Position numbers and translations under genes: made by a program
DNA from: Alphaproteobacteria bacterium
GTDB lineage: Bacteria; Pseudomonadota; Alphaproteobacteria; RF32; CAG-239
Reading direction: 5' to 3'
NCBI GenBank assembly: GCA_015062235.1
Contig: SUUZ01000001.1
Coordinates: 248,001 to 312,000, forward strand
Length of the DNA stretch: 64,000 nucleotides
Notes under the pieces: generated by a model
What the model saw: only the letters and a program-made list of their open reading frames with translations
The model's database searches: none
Told to the model about the DNA's origin: nothing
Shown: positions 35,181 through 45,256 of the stretch, piece after piece
Position numbering within the stretch: position 1 is the first letter of the stretch
Layout of the letters: each line of letters begins with the position of its first letter

Positions 35181-37877
35181 CTACATCTCAATAAATCTAT
35201 ATAGGTCATCCGTATTTAACATTTCTGGCAAAACTATTCCATCAGGAAATGTAGGAGAAAATAATATATAAAACGGCAACCCTCTTCGACCATATTCTTG
35301 CATAAAATCCAAAACTTGAGGTTGGTAATTTGTCCAATCAACCTCAACAAGATGCACTTTATAATTCTCGAAAGCATCTTTCATTGATTGGACGTCAAAA
35401 ACAAAATTATCATTATATTTACAAGTTAGACACCAATCAGCTCCCACTTTAATTAAGACTTTATATTTAGCCTTTACTTCTTGATTAATCATTTCCAAAT
35501 CAATTGCATCAAATTTGGTGTTTTCGATTAAAATTCTTCTCTTATTTGCTGCATGACCAGCATCAAACATACTTATGACTAACACTATTAAAACTATTAT
35601 TCCAAAAAAACGTCTATATCTACGATGTAGTAACTGCGCAATTTTCCTATCTTTTAGTTTATCAACTTCATTGGCAAATGCTTTTGCAAAATATAATGTT
35701 AATAAAACAAAACCAATATAAATTAACCAATGCCATATTTGAGAAGTAGAAGTTTGAGCAACTAATACACTAACTAACCATATAATTGTTATTAAGAGTA
35801 ATAAAATCATTCCTAAATTAATAGTCGCCATCCACTTTCCTGGTTTTGGCATATAAAAGGCTAGCTGTGGACATAAAGCAATAACGATATATGGTGCAGA
35901 TAATCCCAAACCAACAGTCATAACTGTTAAAATGATATGTTCAATGTTACCAGCTAGAGCAACTCCAAAAGCTGTTCCTAAATATGGAGCCATACAAGGA
36001 GTCGATAACAAAACTAAGAATACACCACTTAAAAATTCAAAGCACTTTCCTTGATTTTCTTTGTTTTTTATCAAATCAGTTAAAAATCGTGGTGATTGTA
36101 AATTAATTATACCAAAAACATGAGCTAAAAAGAAAACAACCACCCAAATAATAAAAGCTACAAAATAGATATTTTGAAATTGCATTCCCCAACCTAAAGC
36201 ATAACCTGCCAATTTAAGAGCAACCAATAACGAAGTAATTAAAATAAATGATAATAAAATTCCCAAACTATTACACAGAAAGTTTCGACGAATTTGTTTA
36301 ACATTAAGCCCACCAAATTTTGTAAAAGCCAATAATTTTAAAGACAAGACTGGAAATACGCAAGGCATAAGATTCAAAAGCATCCCTCCAAAAAACGCCA
36401 ACCATAAAATTCCTAAGGTAAACTGCCCTGTTTTGGTATCTAGCAATGACATATTTTCAATTCTTGCAGAATGCAAATATTGATTAACACCTGAAGTCAG
36501 TACCCAAAAAGTTATTTCTTTACCCAAAGCATCAAATTCTTTATCTATTATAGGAAACCTAATAATAGCACTATCACCATCAAATCGAATCATTGGTTTA
36601 GCAAAATATTTTGCATAACGTCCAATTATAAAGGTTTTTAAATAAACTATATTATCGGTTTTAACATCTAAGCGAACAAATGATTGATTTCCTTTTTCTT
36701 GTTTTTCTAAAACAAGAGTACCAAAATTAAAATTATTTTTATTTTTTTCTCTAGGTACATTTTTTTCGATTGTTCTAATATATGCTGAAAAAACGGTGTC
36801 CTTAATTTTTTCTTCTTTTGATAAAGTAATTTCTGGTTCAATTTTTTCTCTTATACATTCACTTTCTAAGCACATATTAGCCTCAACAATAGGCCTCAAA
36901 ACCAAAGGTTTTGATACATCTTTTGCTTTTGCTTTAAAATAAATTGGAAAACCACTTCCATAAATTAATATTTGCCGTTTATCTTCTAATTCAACAATTT
37001 GAGGTTCTATAAAATTAATTTCAATATTTTCTAAATTTTCTGATTTGCTAAAATCAACTTTTGCTCCTTCATATTTTTCAAAATCCCCTAATAAGAATAT
37101 TCTTCCTTTTCTTGGTTCTACCTTAATAACACCTTTTATAATACCTTCTTCATCAATTGAACTCTTTTCCGTTAATATAGTTCCAATAAGCATTTCATCA
37201 TCAACATCATTTTTACCATCAACATTCTTATATACACCTAAATCAGTTAATGTCTTATCCCAATTAATATCCAACAATGTCTTCCAATCTCTTTCAATTA
37301 AAGCTTTTTTATATTTTTCAATTGCTTGAGATGGTAACGGCAGATTATTATCTTTAGCTAATTTTTCTTGTACCGCAAGCTTATCTCGTTCAGAATTAGA
37401 ATAAGCCACCACTTTTTTAAAATCATGAATAATAAGTGGCTTATCAGTTTTTATATATTCTTCCTCCTCTCCCATTTCATATTGATCATCTGCCACCACT
37501 ATAGGAGGATCTTTTTTCATAATTGAAGAAACAACTTTTTCTTTTATTTTATTAAACCAACGATAGTACTTTATTCCTGTCCTAACATAATCTTGCCATT
37601 TATCAGCTGTTATTTGATTAAAAACAGGATATTTAGATATTAACTCACCTGTAAAATCTTTCCCCATATATTGTTCAGGCAATCTCTCACTATATTCTTT
37701 AACATCACGATAATAAAAAAGAGCCCATGCAGCCAACCCAGGCCTACTTTCATTATCCGATTTTTCTATCTCATCGTCCCTCAAATCAAGAATTATTTGC
37801 CCACCTTCCTGAGCAAATACATTAGTAGCTAATAACAAACAAATAAATATATTGATATGTATAAACAGCTTTTTCAT
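35181..37877 (-). CDS. DsbD/ScsB-like thiol:disulfide reductase with C-terminal thioredoxin domain
   Basis: 898 aa. A signal peptide (FICLLLATNVFAQ) is followed by a long periplasmic N-terminal region (about residues 25-470). Next comes a membrane domain of eight helices with the reactive-cysteine loops LNLMPCVFPVLSLKLLAF and LSTPCMAPYLGTAFG. The C-terminal thioredoxin-like domain has CxxC in ADWCLTCKYN. The layout is that of DsbD/ScsB proteins, which pass cytoplasmic electrons to periplasmic thiols. It is longer than usual; the first ~200 residues match nothing I recognise. Partners could include the DsbA at 60 kb. Confidence 0.9.
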   Translation of the reverse strand: MKKLFIHINIFICLLLATNVFAQEGGQIILDLRDDEIEKSDNESRPGLAAWALFYYRDVKEYSERLPEQYMGKDFTGELISKYPVFNQITADKWQDYVRTGIKYYRWFNKIKEKVVSSIMKKDPPIVVADDQYEMGEEEEYIKTDKPLIIHDFKKVVAYSNSERDKLAVQEKLAKDNNLPLPSQAIEKYKKALIERDWKTLLDINWDKTLTDLGVYKNVDGKNDVDDEMLIGTILTEKSSIDEEGIIKGVIKVEPRKGRIFLLGDFEKYEGAKVDFSKSENLENIEINFIEPQIVELEDKRQILIYGSGFPIYFKAKAKDVSKPLVLRPIVEANMCLESECIREKIEPEITLSKEEKIKDTVFSAYIRTIEKNVPREKNKNNFNFGTLVLEKQEKGNQSFVRLDVKTDNIVYLKTFIIGRYAKYFAKPMIRFDGDSAIIRFPIIDKEFDALGKEITFWVLTSGVNQYLHSARIENMSLLDTKTGQFTLGILWLAFFGGMLLNLMPCVFPVLSLKLLAFTKFGGLNVKQIRRNFLCNSLGILLSFILITSLLVALKLAGYALGWGMQFQNIYFVAFIIWVVVFFLAHVFGIINLQSPRFLTDLIKNKENQGKCFEFLSGVFLVLLSTPCMAPYLGTAFGVALAGNIEHIILTVMTVGLGLSAPYIVIALCPQLAFYMPKPGKWMATINLGMILLLLITIIWLVSVLVAQTSTSQIWHWLIYIGFVLLTLYFAKAFANEVDKLKDRKIAQLLHRRYRRFFGIIVLIVLVISMFDAGHAANKRRILIENTKFDAIDLEMINQEVKAKYKVLIKVGADWCLTCKYNDNFVFDVQSMKDAFENYKVHLVEVDWTNYQPQVLDFMQEYGRRGLPFYILFSPTFPDGIVLPEMLNTDDLYRFIEM

Positions 37878-37969
37878 AATTTTTCTTTACTATAAAATTG
37901 ATTTTTACTTATTCTTGCCCTATATTATACTATGATATGGTATACATAAAGTTAAAGTTGTTATAACAA

Positions 37970-38536
37970 ATGAGTAAAATTGATATTAACAATTTAACAG
38001 GCAAATGCCTTGTTTCTATGCCCGATGTTTCTGGTGATTTAGCTAGAAGCGTTGTGTATATTTGTTCTCATAGCAAAGATGGAGCTATGGGATTCGTTAT
38101 TAATAATCGCATCAAAGAATTCTCTTTTTCAGATCTTATTACCGAACTACCACTTAATCTTAAAGATAAAGGCCTACATGTAAACCTATATAACGGTGGC
38201 CCTCTTGAAAAAAGTAAAGGTTTTATCCTCCATTCTGATGACTATAAAAGTAATGACAGCTTAAACGTCGGAGATGGTATTATGGTATCATCATCCATTG
38301 ATATATTAAAAGATATTGCAAACGGTAATGGACCTAAACAACGAATTATCGTCCTTGGCTATCTGGGGTGGGGCCCTAACCAGCTCGAAAATGAAATAAA
38401 AAATAACGTATGGATTATAACTAATGCTTCACCCAATATTGTTCTTAGTTCAGCTGATAATGATAAGTGGTCTACGGCTATGGCATCTTTAGGTATAAAC
38501 CACAACAATTTTACGGCCAATTATGGACATTCATAA
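37970..38536 (+). CDS. yqgE: YqgE/AlgH family protein (UPF0301)
   Basis: 188 aa. Family motifs: GKCLVSMPDVSGDLARSVVYICSHSKDGAMGFVINN, NGGPLEKSKGFILHS and LGYLGWGPNQLENEI. Function is not settled. No Shine-Dalgarno is visible. Monocistronic and divergent from the dsbD-like gene. Confidence 0.94.
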   Translation: MSKIDINNLTGKCLVSMPDVSGDLARSVVYICSHSKDGAMGFVINNRIKEFSFSDLITELPLNLKDKGLHVNLYNGGPLEKSKGFILHSDDYKSNDSLNVGDGIMVSSSIDILKDIANGNGPKQRIIVLGYLGWGPNQLENEIKNNVWIITNASPNIVLSSADNDKWSTAMASLGINHNNFTANYGHS

Positions 38537-38687
38537 AAAAAATAAGTGCACTATTTTTTCGAACACTGCGTCATATTTTGTTGAATTGTACGATTTTTTC
38601 CACCACTAACTCCTATTTTTACTATGTTGATAATAATAATTTTTCCTTTAAATTATTACTTACTAAAGCAATTAAAGGAGACAAAAA

Positions 38688-38894
38688 ATGAATAAACATG
38701 AAGAAACTTTCTTATACGACGTTGTTAATGATAATCTTGCTTTAATGAGTAAAATATATCAAAGTTTTGAGGCTCTAGAAGAAACACTCGGAGCTCTAAA
38801 AATGGAAGAAGCTTTATTCATGACTTATGCTGCTAAAAAATCTTTTGCCAGTACATTAATGAAAAAATCAAGAACTCATAACCTCAAACACTAA
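38688..38894 (+). CDS. small hypothetical protein, 68 aa
   Basis: Helical, charged small protein (EALEETLGALKMEEALFMTY) with no membrane segment. Not recognised. AAAGGAG lies seven bases before the ATG, which supports translation. It stands alone; a strong terminator follows about 65 bases after the stop. Confidence 0.6.
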   Translation: MNKHEETFLYDVVNDNLALMSKIYQSFEALEETLGALKMEEALFMTYAAKKSFASTLMKKSRTHNLKH

Positions 38895-38953
38895 CCCCCT
38901 TAAACTCGCCCCAAAGAACTTGGGGATAAAATTTCAGTAGATTCTCCCCCCCC

Positions 38954-38990
38954 AAAAAAAGACACTAAATTGATTTAGTGTCTTTTTTTT
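38954..38990. terminator. bidirectional intrinsic terminator
   Basis: Stem AAAAAAAGACACTAAAT / ATTTAGTGTCTTTTTTT between the 68-aa gene (plus) and cysS (minus). The run CCCCCCCC just upstream is unusual in this A/T-rich sequence. Confidence 0.88.
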
Positions 38991-39058
38991 TAATATGTAA
39001 CTAATCAAACTTTAGTAATATTTGTAAAAAATACTACTTACACAACAAGTGCAAACAA

Positions 39059-40423
39059 CTAAACTTTCTTCCATGTCGTCCCTTGAGGACTATCTTCAAG
39101 CACAATGCCTTTTTCTTTCAATTCATCTCTAATTTTATCTGCCAAAGCATAATCTTTATTTTTCTTAGCCAATATACGCTCAGCTATTTTTGCTTCTATC
39201 TCTTCCAAATCGCTAGCACCAGACCTAAACCAATCTTCAGGATCTTGCCACAAGATTCCTAATAGTTCAGCAGACTTTAACAAAATTGTTTTACATTTAC
39301 TTTGATTTTGCTCATTTTCCGCTTTATTTAAATTATTCACCAACTCATGAATAAAACTCAAAGCCAATGGTGTATTTAAATCATCTTCCAAGGCCGCAAC
39401 AACTCTTTCATCTACCAAACTATCATCAAGAGGAACATCTTTAACCTTAAGTAAAGCATTATAAAATTTATCTAAATTCTGCTTTGCTTGTTCCAAACCC
39501 TCAAAAGTAAAATTAAATGGCTGATGATAATGGGTTGTCAAAAACAGTAAACGTAAAGCCTCTGCAGGAGCTCTTTCCAAAACTTGATCAATAGTATAAA
39601 AATTCCCTAATGATTTAGACATTTTTACACCATCAACCATCAACATTCCACCATGTACCCAATAACGAGCATAACTCTCACCAGGATGCGCACACATAGA
39701 TTGAGCACACTCATTTTCATGATGAGGAAAAATCAAATCTGAACCACCGCCATGAATATCAAAAGAATTACCTAATAATTTGGAACTCATAGCTGAACAT
39801 TCTAAATGCCACCCAGGGCGACCATATCCCCAAGGACTATTCCATCCTGGCTGATCTGCATCTGATGGCTTCCACAAAATAAAATCAGCTGGATTCTTCT
39901 TGTATTCAGCCACCTCTACTCTCGCTCCAGCTAACATTTCCTTCATTGACCGCCCCGATAAAAAACCATAATTCTTCATCGAATCAACATCAAACAACAC
40001 ATGTCCTTCTGCTTCATAAGCATGACCTTCTTTAAGCAAAAGCTCAACCATTTCTATCATCTCATTTATATATTCCGTTGCTCTTGGACGGTAATTTGGT
40101 GACAAAACATTAAGCTTCGCCATATCATCAATATACCATTGATATGTTTGTTCCGTGATCTCTCTAATAGTTTTGCCTGTTTCTTTATGTTTATTCAATA
40201 TCTTATCATCAACATCCGTAATATTAGAAACATATGTAACCTTATCCTTACCATATTTATGACACAAAACTCGATATAAAACATCAAAAGCCACTGGAGT
40301 CTTAGCATTTCCCAAATGTGCTCTATCATAAACTGTAGGTCCACAGACGTACATTCTCACATTATTTTCATCTATTGGCACAAATTCTTCTTTACAACGT
40401 TTTAGCGTATTGAACAAAAACAT
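39059..40423 (-). CDS. cysS: cysteinyl-tRNA synthetase
   Basis: 454 aa class I synthetase. MYVCGPTVYDRAHLGNAKTPVAFDVLYRVL carries a zinc cysteine and the HIGH-like motif. Other zinc ligands are in GWHLECSAMSSKLLG and the HHENECAQS stretch. KMSKSLGNF is the KMSKS loop. AAAGGA precedes the ATG. gltX lies 25 bases upstream, likely one transcript. Confidence 0.97.
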   Translation of the reverse strand: MFLFNTLKRCKEEFVPIDENNVRMYVCGPTVYDRAHLGNAKTPVAFDVLYRVLCHKYGKDKVTYVSNITDVDDKILNKHKETGKTIREITEQTYQWYIDDMAKLNVLSPNYRPRATEYINEMIEMVELLLKEGHAYEAEGHVLFDVDSMKNYGFLSGRSMKEMLAGARVEVAEYKKNPADFILWKPSDADQPGWNSPWGYGRPGWHLECSAMSSKLLGNSFDIHGGGSDLIFPHHENECAQSMCAHPGESYARYWVHGGMLMVDGVKMSKSLGNFYTIDQVLERAPAEALRLLFLTTHYHQPFNFTFEGLEQAKQNLDKFYNALLKVKDVPLDDSLVDERVVAALEDDLNTPLALSFIHELVNNLNKAENEQNQSKCKTILLKSAELLGILWQDPEDWFRSGASDLEEIEAKIAERILAKKNKDYALADKIRDELKEKGIVLEDSPQGTTWKKV

Positions 40424-40448
40424 AGTCTTTCCTTCTTTTAATTATAGT

Positions 40449-41771
40449 TTAAGCTTTTTTACCCTTAAGACGATTATACGCCCGTTCCCTTCCTATAAAA
40501 GGTAATAATATCTTCAATTCTGGACCACAATCTTGTGCCGTTAATGCCTTTCTTATTGGATGGAATAATTCTTTACCTTTTTTATCTGTATGAGTTTTAA
40601 CCAAGCCCATCCATTCACCATAAGTATTTTCACTCCAAGGCTCATCTGGTAACAAATCAGCAGCCATTGCTGTTAATTCTGCATCTTCCATATCTGGAAC
40701 TATTTCTTCATAACAAACTTTATGCCATTTTTCAGCCTCAATAACCGTATCCAAATTTCCTTTTACAGCTTCCCAAAAATCTCTCTTTACTGAAACCCTT
40801 TCAGCAACATTTTCAAAAGACATTTGTCGAACAAATTTGCTATTAAACAATTTTAGTTCTTGTTCATCAAATTTTGGTTGTGAACGACCCAATTTTGTTA
40901 AATCTAACGATTCTGCCAAACTAGTTAAATCATTAAATGGCTCTATAGCTTCTGACGTACCTAATTTTGCTAAAAACGAACAAATTGCTAAATTTTCAAC
41001 ACCTTCAGCTCTCAACTCTCTAACACCTAAAGAACCTAATCTTTTTGAAAGCTTACCCTCTTTACCTGTCAACAAAGGTAAATGAGCAAATATTGGCGAC
41101 TTTCCAGCTAATGCCTCAAACATTTGAATTTGAGCAGCTGTATTAGTAACATGATCTTCTCCACGAATAATATGGGTAATACCAAAATCAACATCATCTA
41201 TTACCGATGGAAGATGATACAAATAACTTCCATCTTCACGAATAATAACAGGATCAGCTAAATTAGCAGCATCATAATGTATCCTTCCTCTAACCATATC
41301 ATCCCATTCTATCGCTCCAGGCAGCAACTTAAAACGATAGTGTGGTTTACGTCCTTCTGCTTCGTATCTAGCAACATCTTCTTTCGTTAACTTTAAAGCA
41401 CCTCTATCATATATTGGAGGACGGCCTTGCGCCATTAACTTTTTACGCATAACCTCTAACTCTTCTGCCGTTTCATAACAAGCATAGATTCGTCCTTCAT
41501 CTTTTAGCTTTGCAACTACTTCATCATATCTTACAATTCGTTCTGATTGCCTAGCTTGTTCATCCCAATTTAAACCAAGCCAAACTAACACATCTAAAAT
41601 TGCCTCTTCATACTCTTTTTTAGATCGCAACACATCTGTATCATCGATTCTCAGCAAAAATTTTCCACCTAATTTTTTTGCTAACAACCAATTAAACACT
41701 GCTGTACGGGTATTACCAATATGCATCCAACCAGTTGGACTTGGAGCAAATCTAACTTTAACATCACTCAT
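40449..41771 (-). CDS. gltX: glutamyl-tRNA synthetase
   Basis: About 440 aa class I synthetase. HIGH motif in FAPSPTGWMHIGNTRTAVFNWLLA, KMSKS-type loop GKLSKRLGSLG, glutamate-tRNA motifs GEDHVTNTAAQIQMFEALAG. I use the ATG at 41771; the track adds two codons from a TTG. Many Alphaproteobacteria have two GltX copies, one charging tRNA-Gln for GatCAB; which one this is cannot be decided here. Confidence 0.95.
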   Translation of the reverse strand: MSDVKVRFAPSPTGWMHIGNTRTAVFNWLLAKKLGGKFLLRIDDTDVLRSKKEYEEAILDVLVWLGLNWDEQARQSERIVRYDEVVAKLKDEGRIYACYETAEELEVMRKKLMAQGRPPIYDRGALKLTKEDVARYEAEGRKPHYRFKLLPGAIEWDDMVRGRIHYDAANLADPVIIREDGSYLYHLPSVIDDVDFGITHIIRGEDHVTNTAAQIQMFEALAGKSPIFAHLPLLTGKEGKLSKRLGSLGVRELRAEGVENLAICSFLAKLGTSEAIEPFNDLTSLAESLDLTKLGRSQPKFDEQELKLFNSKFVRQMSFENVAERVSVKRDFWEAVKGNLDTVIEAEKWHKVCYEEIVPDMEDAELTAMAADLLPDEPWSENTYGEWMGLVKTHTDKKGKELFHPIRKALTAQDCGPELKILLPFIGRERAYNRLKGKKA

Positions 41772-41827
41772 AAACAAAAAACCTTTATCAATTAATATTC
41801 AAAAAATTATCATAAAGATTATCTGTT

Positions 41828-42499
41828 TTATTTATCAAATTCAAGGGAATTTTGTTGATTTACTACATTTTGCTTCAAAGCCAACTCATAAGAATAAGTC
41901 AAATCTTCTAAATCCTCTAAAAACCAATCTATTTCACCATCACTTTGAGCAATCATCTCATAAAACTTACCTCTATACGACAGAAGTAAACTACTTTCTG
42001 CTACTTTGACGTCAACTACCTTTATTTTTTCATCTACCTTATGCAAACGAAAAGTTAACATAATATTTTGACTTTCTTCACCTAATTTAATGTTAATGTT
42101 CGCAACAACATTAACAAACTTTCCATCTGCCTCAGCATTTTTTATTTCATATGCCAAATTTTTTGCATATTCTAACGGCAACGTTTTATAAAAAGATAAC
42201 CCATACCGAACAAAAACATCGCTATAACGATTTTTTTGCTCATTTGTCATCTGCCGCCAATATTTTCCCACAACAAATTTAGAAATATAATCGATATCAA
42301 CATATTCCATAATCATTTTATCAAGCTGAGCATACCTAGTTTCTAAATTTGGCTCTTGAAAAACCATCAGCAACTCTTTTCCTTTAGTTGAAGCAAAATC
42401 AAGCGCCTGTTGTGCTGTTAAAGTATTTGCATAACAAACATTTACAGCAAAAAGAGCAATACAACTTATGATAACTTGTAAAAATTTATTACTTTTCAT
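41828..42499 (-). CDS. MlaC/Ttg2D-family periplasmic phospholipid-binding protein
   Basis: 223 aa with a signal peptide (QVIISCIALFAVNVCYA). The body matches the MlaC family: RYAQLDKMIMEYVDIDYISKFVVGKYWRQMTNEQKNRYSDVF and the later LSYRGKFYEMI. MlaC ferries phospholipids between outer and inner membranes. No mlaA/B/D/E/F genes are adjacent, so pathway assignment rests on family. It lies upstream of gltX on the same strand, 56 bases away. Confidence 0.82.
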   Translation of the reverse strand: MKSNKFLQVIISCIALFAVNVCYANTLTAQQALDFASTKGKELLMVFQEPNLETRYAQLDKMIMEYVDIDYISKFVVGKYWRQMTNEQKNRYSDVFVRYGLSFYKTLPLEYAKNLAYEIKNAEADGKFVNVVANINIKLGEESQNIMLTFRLHKVDEKIKVVDVKVAESSLLLSYRGKFYEMIAQSDGEIDWFLEDLEDLTYSYELALKQNVVNQQNSLEFDK

Positions 42500-42548
42500 A
42501 AAATTTACCCTATAATTAACCTTGTGCTAAGTTTTACTATAACAATAA

Positions 42549-43574
42549 ATGGTTAACAAAATGAAACTAAAATCTTTGTTTTTCTTCCTATTACTTCTAT
42601 GTTTAAGTTTTAACACTGCTATAGCCAATACTAAAACATCATCAATAAAACAAAGACAGTATATAGTTTGTGGTACATCTCAAGACCACAAATCATTAGC
42701 CTACAAAAAAAATGGACAATGGCACGGTTTCGATGCTGATATATGTCGTGCAATTGCCAGTGCTTTTTTAGATAATCCCGAACGTTTTAAGCTAATACCT
42801 GTAAGTAGAAACAATATCGGTAAAGCTTTAAACTCTGGTCAAATAGATATCATGCTCGGCAACTCTTCATTATCTTCCTCCGAAGAAGTTAGCCTATATG
42901 TTACCCCCGTAGACACACTTTACTACGACCGCCAAATATTTGCTGCAAGAGAAAAACGCACAGCCCAATCAATGCGTGATTTTGAAGGAAGCAAAGTTTG
43001 CGTTATGCGTGATTCAACAGCCTCTATTTTCCTTGATGAATACAACCAGAAACACGCTTTAGGCTTCAAAATATTACAAATGCCTTCCTTAATATCGCTT
43101 AAAGAAGCATTCTATACAAATCGTTGTGAGTTAATAAGCGACAGTGAAATATATTTAAAACACATTATATCTGATGTAAAGACATCAAACCCTGCAGAAA
43201 TTCTACCTGAAGAAATAGCTTATATTCCAATTAAAGCATATACTGCAGGCAACAATCCAAATCTCAATATTGCTATGCGTTGGATAATTAATGCTCTCAA
43301 ATTAGCTGATACTGCTAATATAACCTCTCAAAATATAACTACATTCCTTGCTAGTAAAAATCCATCTGTCCAAAATCTACTCGGAATAGAACCAAAAACT
43401 TGGCAAAAACTCCGTTTAGAACCTGAATGGGTTCAAAATTACATACCAATCTTTGGCAACTACCAACAAATACTAGATCGTAATATAGGAGCCTCATCAG
43501 AACTCAACATAGATATAAAACACAACAACATGATAGAAAAAGGTGGTTTTTTAATTTCTCAACCCTTCATTTAA
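42549..43574 (+). CDS. amino-acid ABC transporter substrate-binding protein (AapJ-like), orphan
   Basis: 341 aa. Signal peptide (LFFFLLLLCLSFNTAIA), then the family-3 periplasmic binding fold typical of the AapJ general amino-acid type: VCGTSQDHKSLAYKKNGQWHGFDADICRAIASAFL, DIMLGNSSLSS, DFEGSKVCVMRDST and the AapJ-like C-terminus NLLGIEPKTWQKLRLEPEWVQNYI. The typical permease (aapQ/M) and ATPase (aapP) genes are not adjacent. The start could be 42549 or the ATG at 42561; no Shine-Dalgarno decides. It overlaps the convergent esterase by four bases. Confidence 0.85.
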   Translation: MVNKMKLKSLFFFLLLLCLSFNTAIANTKTSSIKQRQYIVCGTSQDHKSLAYKKNGQWHGFDADICRAIASAFLDNPERFKLIPVSRNNIGKALNSGQIDIMLGNSSLSSSEEVSLYVTPVDTLYYDRQIFAAREKRTAQSMRDFEGSKVCVMRDSTASIFLDEYNQKHALGFKILQMPSLISLKEAFYTNRCELISDSEIYLKHIISDVKTSNPAEILPEEIAYIPIKAYTAGNNPNLNIAMRWIINALKLADTANITSQNITTFLASKNPSVQNLLGIEPKTWQKLRLEPEWVQNYIPIFGNYQQILDRNIGASSELNIDIKHNNMIEKGGFLISQPFI

Positions 43575-44254
43575 TATCTTTTTTTAATAAATTCTACAGC
43601 TCTATCAACAGCTAACGGAGATATCTTGTGAGCAAGGTCATCAATCCCAAAAACTTCTGTTTTACATCCTAATTCATTTAAATTTTTAGCTGAAAAATCC
43701 AAAGCTTCAAATTTAATTTTTTCATCAGATTTTCCATGTATTAACAAACAATCAGGCTTATTTTTACTGTGATTTTCCAGAAAACCTTTAGCTGCCAATA
43801 TACCACTAAAACTTATAACACCACCTATTTTATGTGGACACATTAAACCACCATAAATCGCACAAGTCGCACCTTGCGAAAATCCACATAAAAACAAATC
43901 TTCATAAGACAAATTATATTCATTTAACAAACCATCAACATATTGCAATATGTAATAATTTGCACTAACCAAACCTACTGTCATACGATTATAAAAATCA
44001 ACAAACTCATCCCAAGATACGGCACCTCTCCTTTTATCATCAGGATCAAATTGGTGGATAGAATACCACTGACGTTTACTTATATCAACTTCATTAACAA
44101 AAGGCGCTTGGGGAATATGAAATGCTATATTATTTATTTTTTGCAACTCTATAGTCTTGCGCTCTATATGCTCTGCACAATCTTGATAACCATGCAAAAA
44201 CACAACTAATTTCTTCGGCATACCATTAACATGTACAATTTCTTCTGTAATCAT
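43571..44254 (-). CDS. alpha/beta hydrolase of the phospholipase/carboxylesterase family
   Basis: 227 aa, cytoplasmic. VVFLHGYQDCAEHIE forms the oxyanion region. The nucleophile Ser is in LFLCGFSQGATCAIYGG, Asp in CLLIHGKSDEKIKFE and His in IDDLAHKISPLAV. It is close to the YpfH/EstB-like esterases; its substrate is unknown. Its stop overlaps that of the convergent binding-protein gene. Confidence 0.87.
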   Translation of the reverse strand: MITEEIVHVNGMPKKLVVFLHGYQDCAEHIERKTIELQKINNIAFHIPQAPFVNEVDISKRQWYSIHQFDPDDKRRGAVSWDEFVDFYNRMTVGLVSANYYILQYVDGLLNEYNLSYEDLFLCGFSQGATCAIYGGLMCPHKIGGVISFSGILAAKGFLENHSKNKPDCLLIHGKSDEKIKFEALDFSAKNLNELGCKTEVFGIDDLAHKISPLAVDRAVEFIKKRY

Positions 44255-44317
44255 GGACTTCAGCCCCTTATTATTCTGCCTGACTTTCTAATACATCAAA
44301 ACTATTAAATAAATGGT

Positions 44318-44346
44318 AAACAAAACCCCGCTATTTAAAGCGGGGT
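44318..44346 (-). terminator. intrinsic terminator of the lipoprotein gene
   Basis: 8-bp GC-rich stem ACCCCGCT / AGCGGGGT with a TTAAAT loop, then TTTGTTT on the minus strand. Confidence 0.8.
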
Positions 44347-44368
44347 CATATAACAATAAAATCAACAA

Positions 44369-45148
44369 CTATTCTTCATCGGTCAAAACCATATAAGTAA
44401 TTGTATCTTTATCAGCTTTCAAAACTCGCAAACCTTTGCCATTAAGCATTATCAATCCTGGTTTATTAGGAAAGCTAATTTTTTCAAATTCACCACCGCT
44501 ATTATAATCTTGATCATAATCCATATAATCAAACCAAATTCTATCTAGCTTAACTCCACCATATTTAACTTCATAACCATTTTTAATATTACTTACTTCA
44601 TCTCTCATCTTAGCTATTGTTTGCATTTTTACATCTGATGGATACACAAAAATTTCCTCATCTAAAATTTTTAAAACACCATCATCTATTTTACCTGCTT
44701 TGTTATAAAAGTTACCATGCTCGTCAAACAAGAAAACATAATCATCCAAACCACTATCAAGCAATGAATATCTTACACCATCAACTTTTGACCAACCAAC
44801 AACATCATATTCTTTTTTGTTATCCAGCTTCATCGGAAAAGCATGATTATTTATTGCTCCTTTTTTATTCGGTCTATATATCCAAGTACGATAAGTATCT
44901 TTATTAAAAGTCTTATCACTTAAAATAGCATCACCTTTCTGTACCGTAATAGCTTTATTCAAAGTATAATCATGCTCTCGTAAAGCCTGACTAGCAATAA
45001 ACTCTTCTCCACCCTCATTAAACTCTATCGAAATTCCGTTAACCGAATTTAAAATTTTTGACCGAACAGGCATCAAATCGTAGTCTCCAGCCCTAATACA
45101 TCCAGCCAAAAAAACACAAAGTAACAAACTAGCTATACTATTTTTCAT
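44369..45148 (-). CDS. hypothetical lipoprotein
   Basis: 259 aa. The signal peptide ends in a lipobox (CVFLAGC), with Ile-Arg after the cysteine, so outer-membrane sorting is plausible. The mature part is acidic with many Asp/Tyr/Gly (WFDYMDYDQDYNSGGE). No domain recognised. Divergent from prmA; its own terminator makes it monocistronic. Confidence 0.75.
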   Translation of the reverse strand: MKNSIASLLLCVFLAGCIRAGDYDLMPVRSKILNSVNGISIEFNEGGEEFIASQALREHDYTLNKAITVQKGDAILSDKTFNKDTYRTWIYRPNKKGAINNHAFPMKLDNKKEYDVVGWSKVDGVRYSLLDSGLDDYVFLFDEHGNFYNKAGKIDDGVLKILDEEIFVYPSDVKMQTIAKMRDEVSNIKNGYEVKYGGVKLDRIWFDYMDYDQDYNSGGEFEKISFPNKPGLIMLNGKGLRVLKADKDTITYMVLTDEE

Positions 45149-45256
45149 GAGAAACTCTCACCCCAAATAAAGTTATATAAATCTATTTTTAATTATTATA
45201 TCATAAACTAAATTTAGTAAATAAATTTATAACTTATAATAGGATAAAAACAATCA

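Noticed and set aside
38467-38691. 74-aa plus-strand ORF overlapping the end of yqgE
   Set aside because: Out-of-frame shadow of yqgE that runs on through non-coding sequence; no ribosome-binding site.
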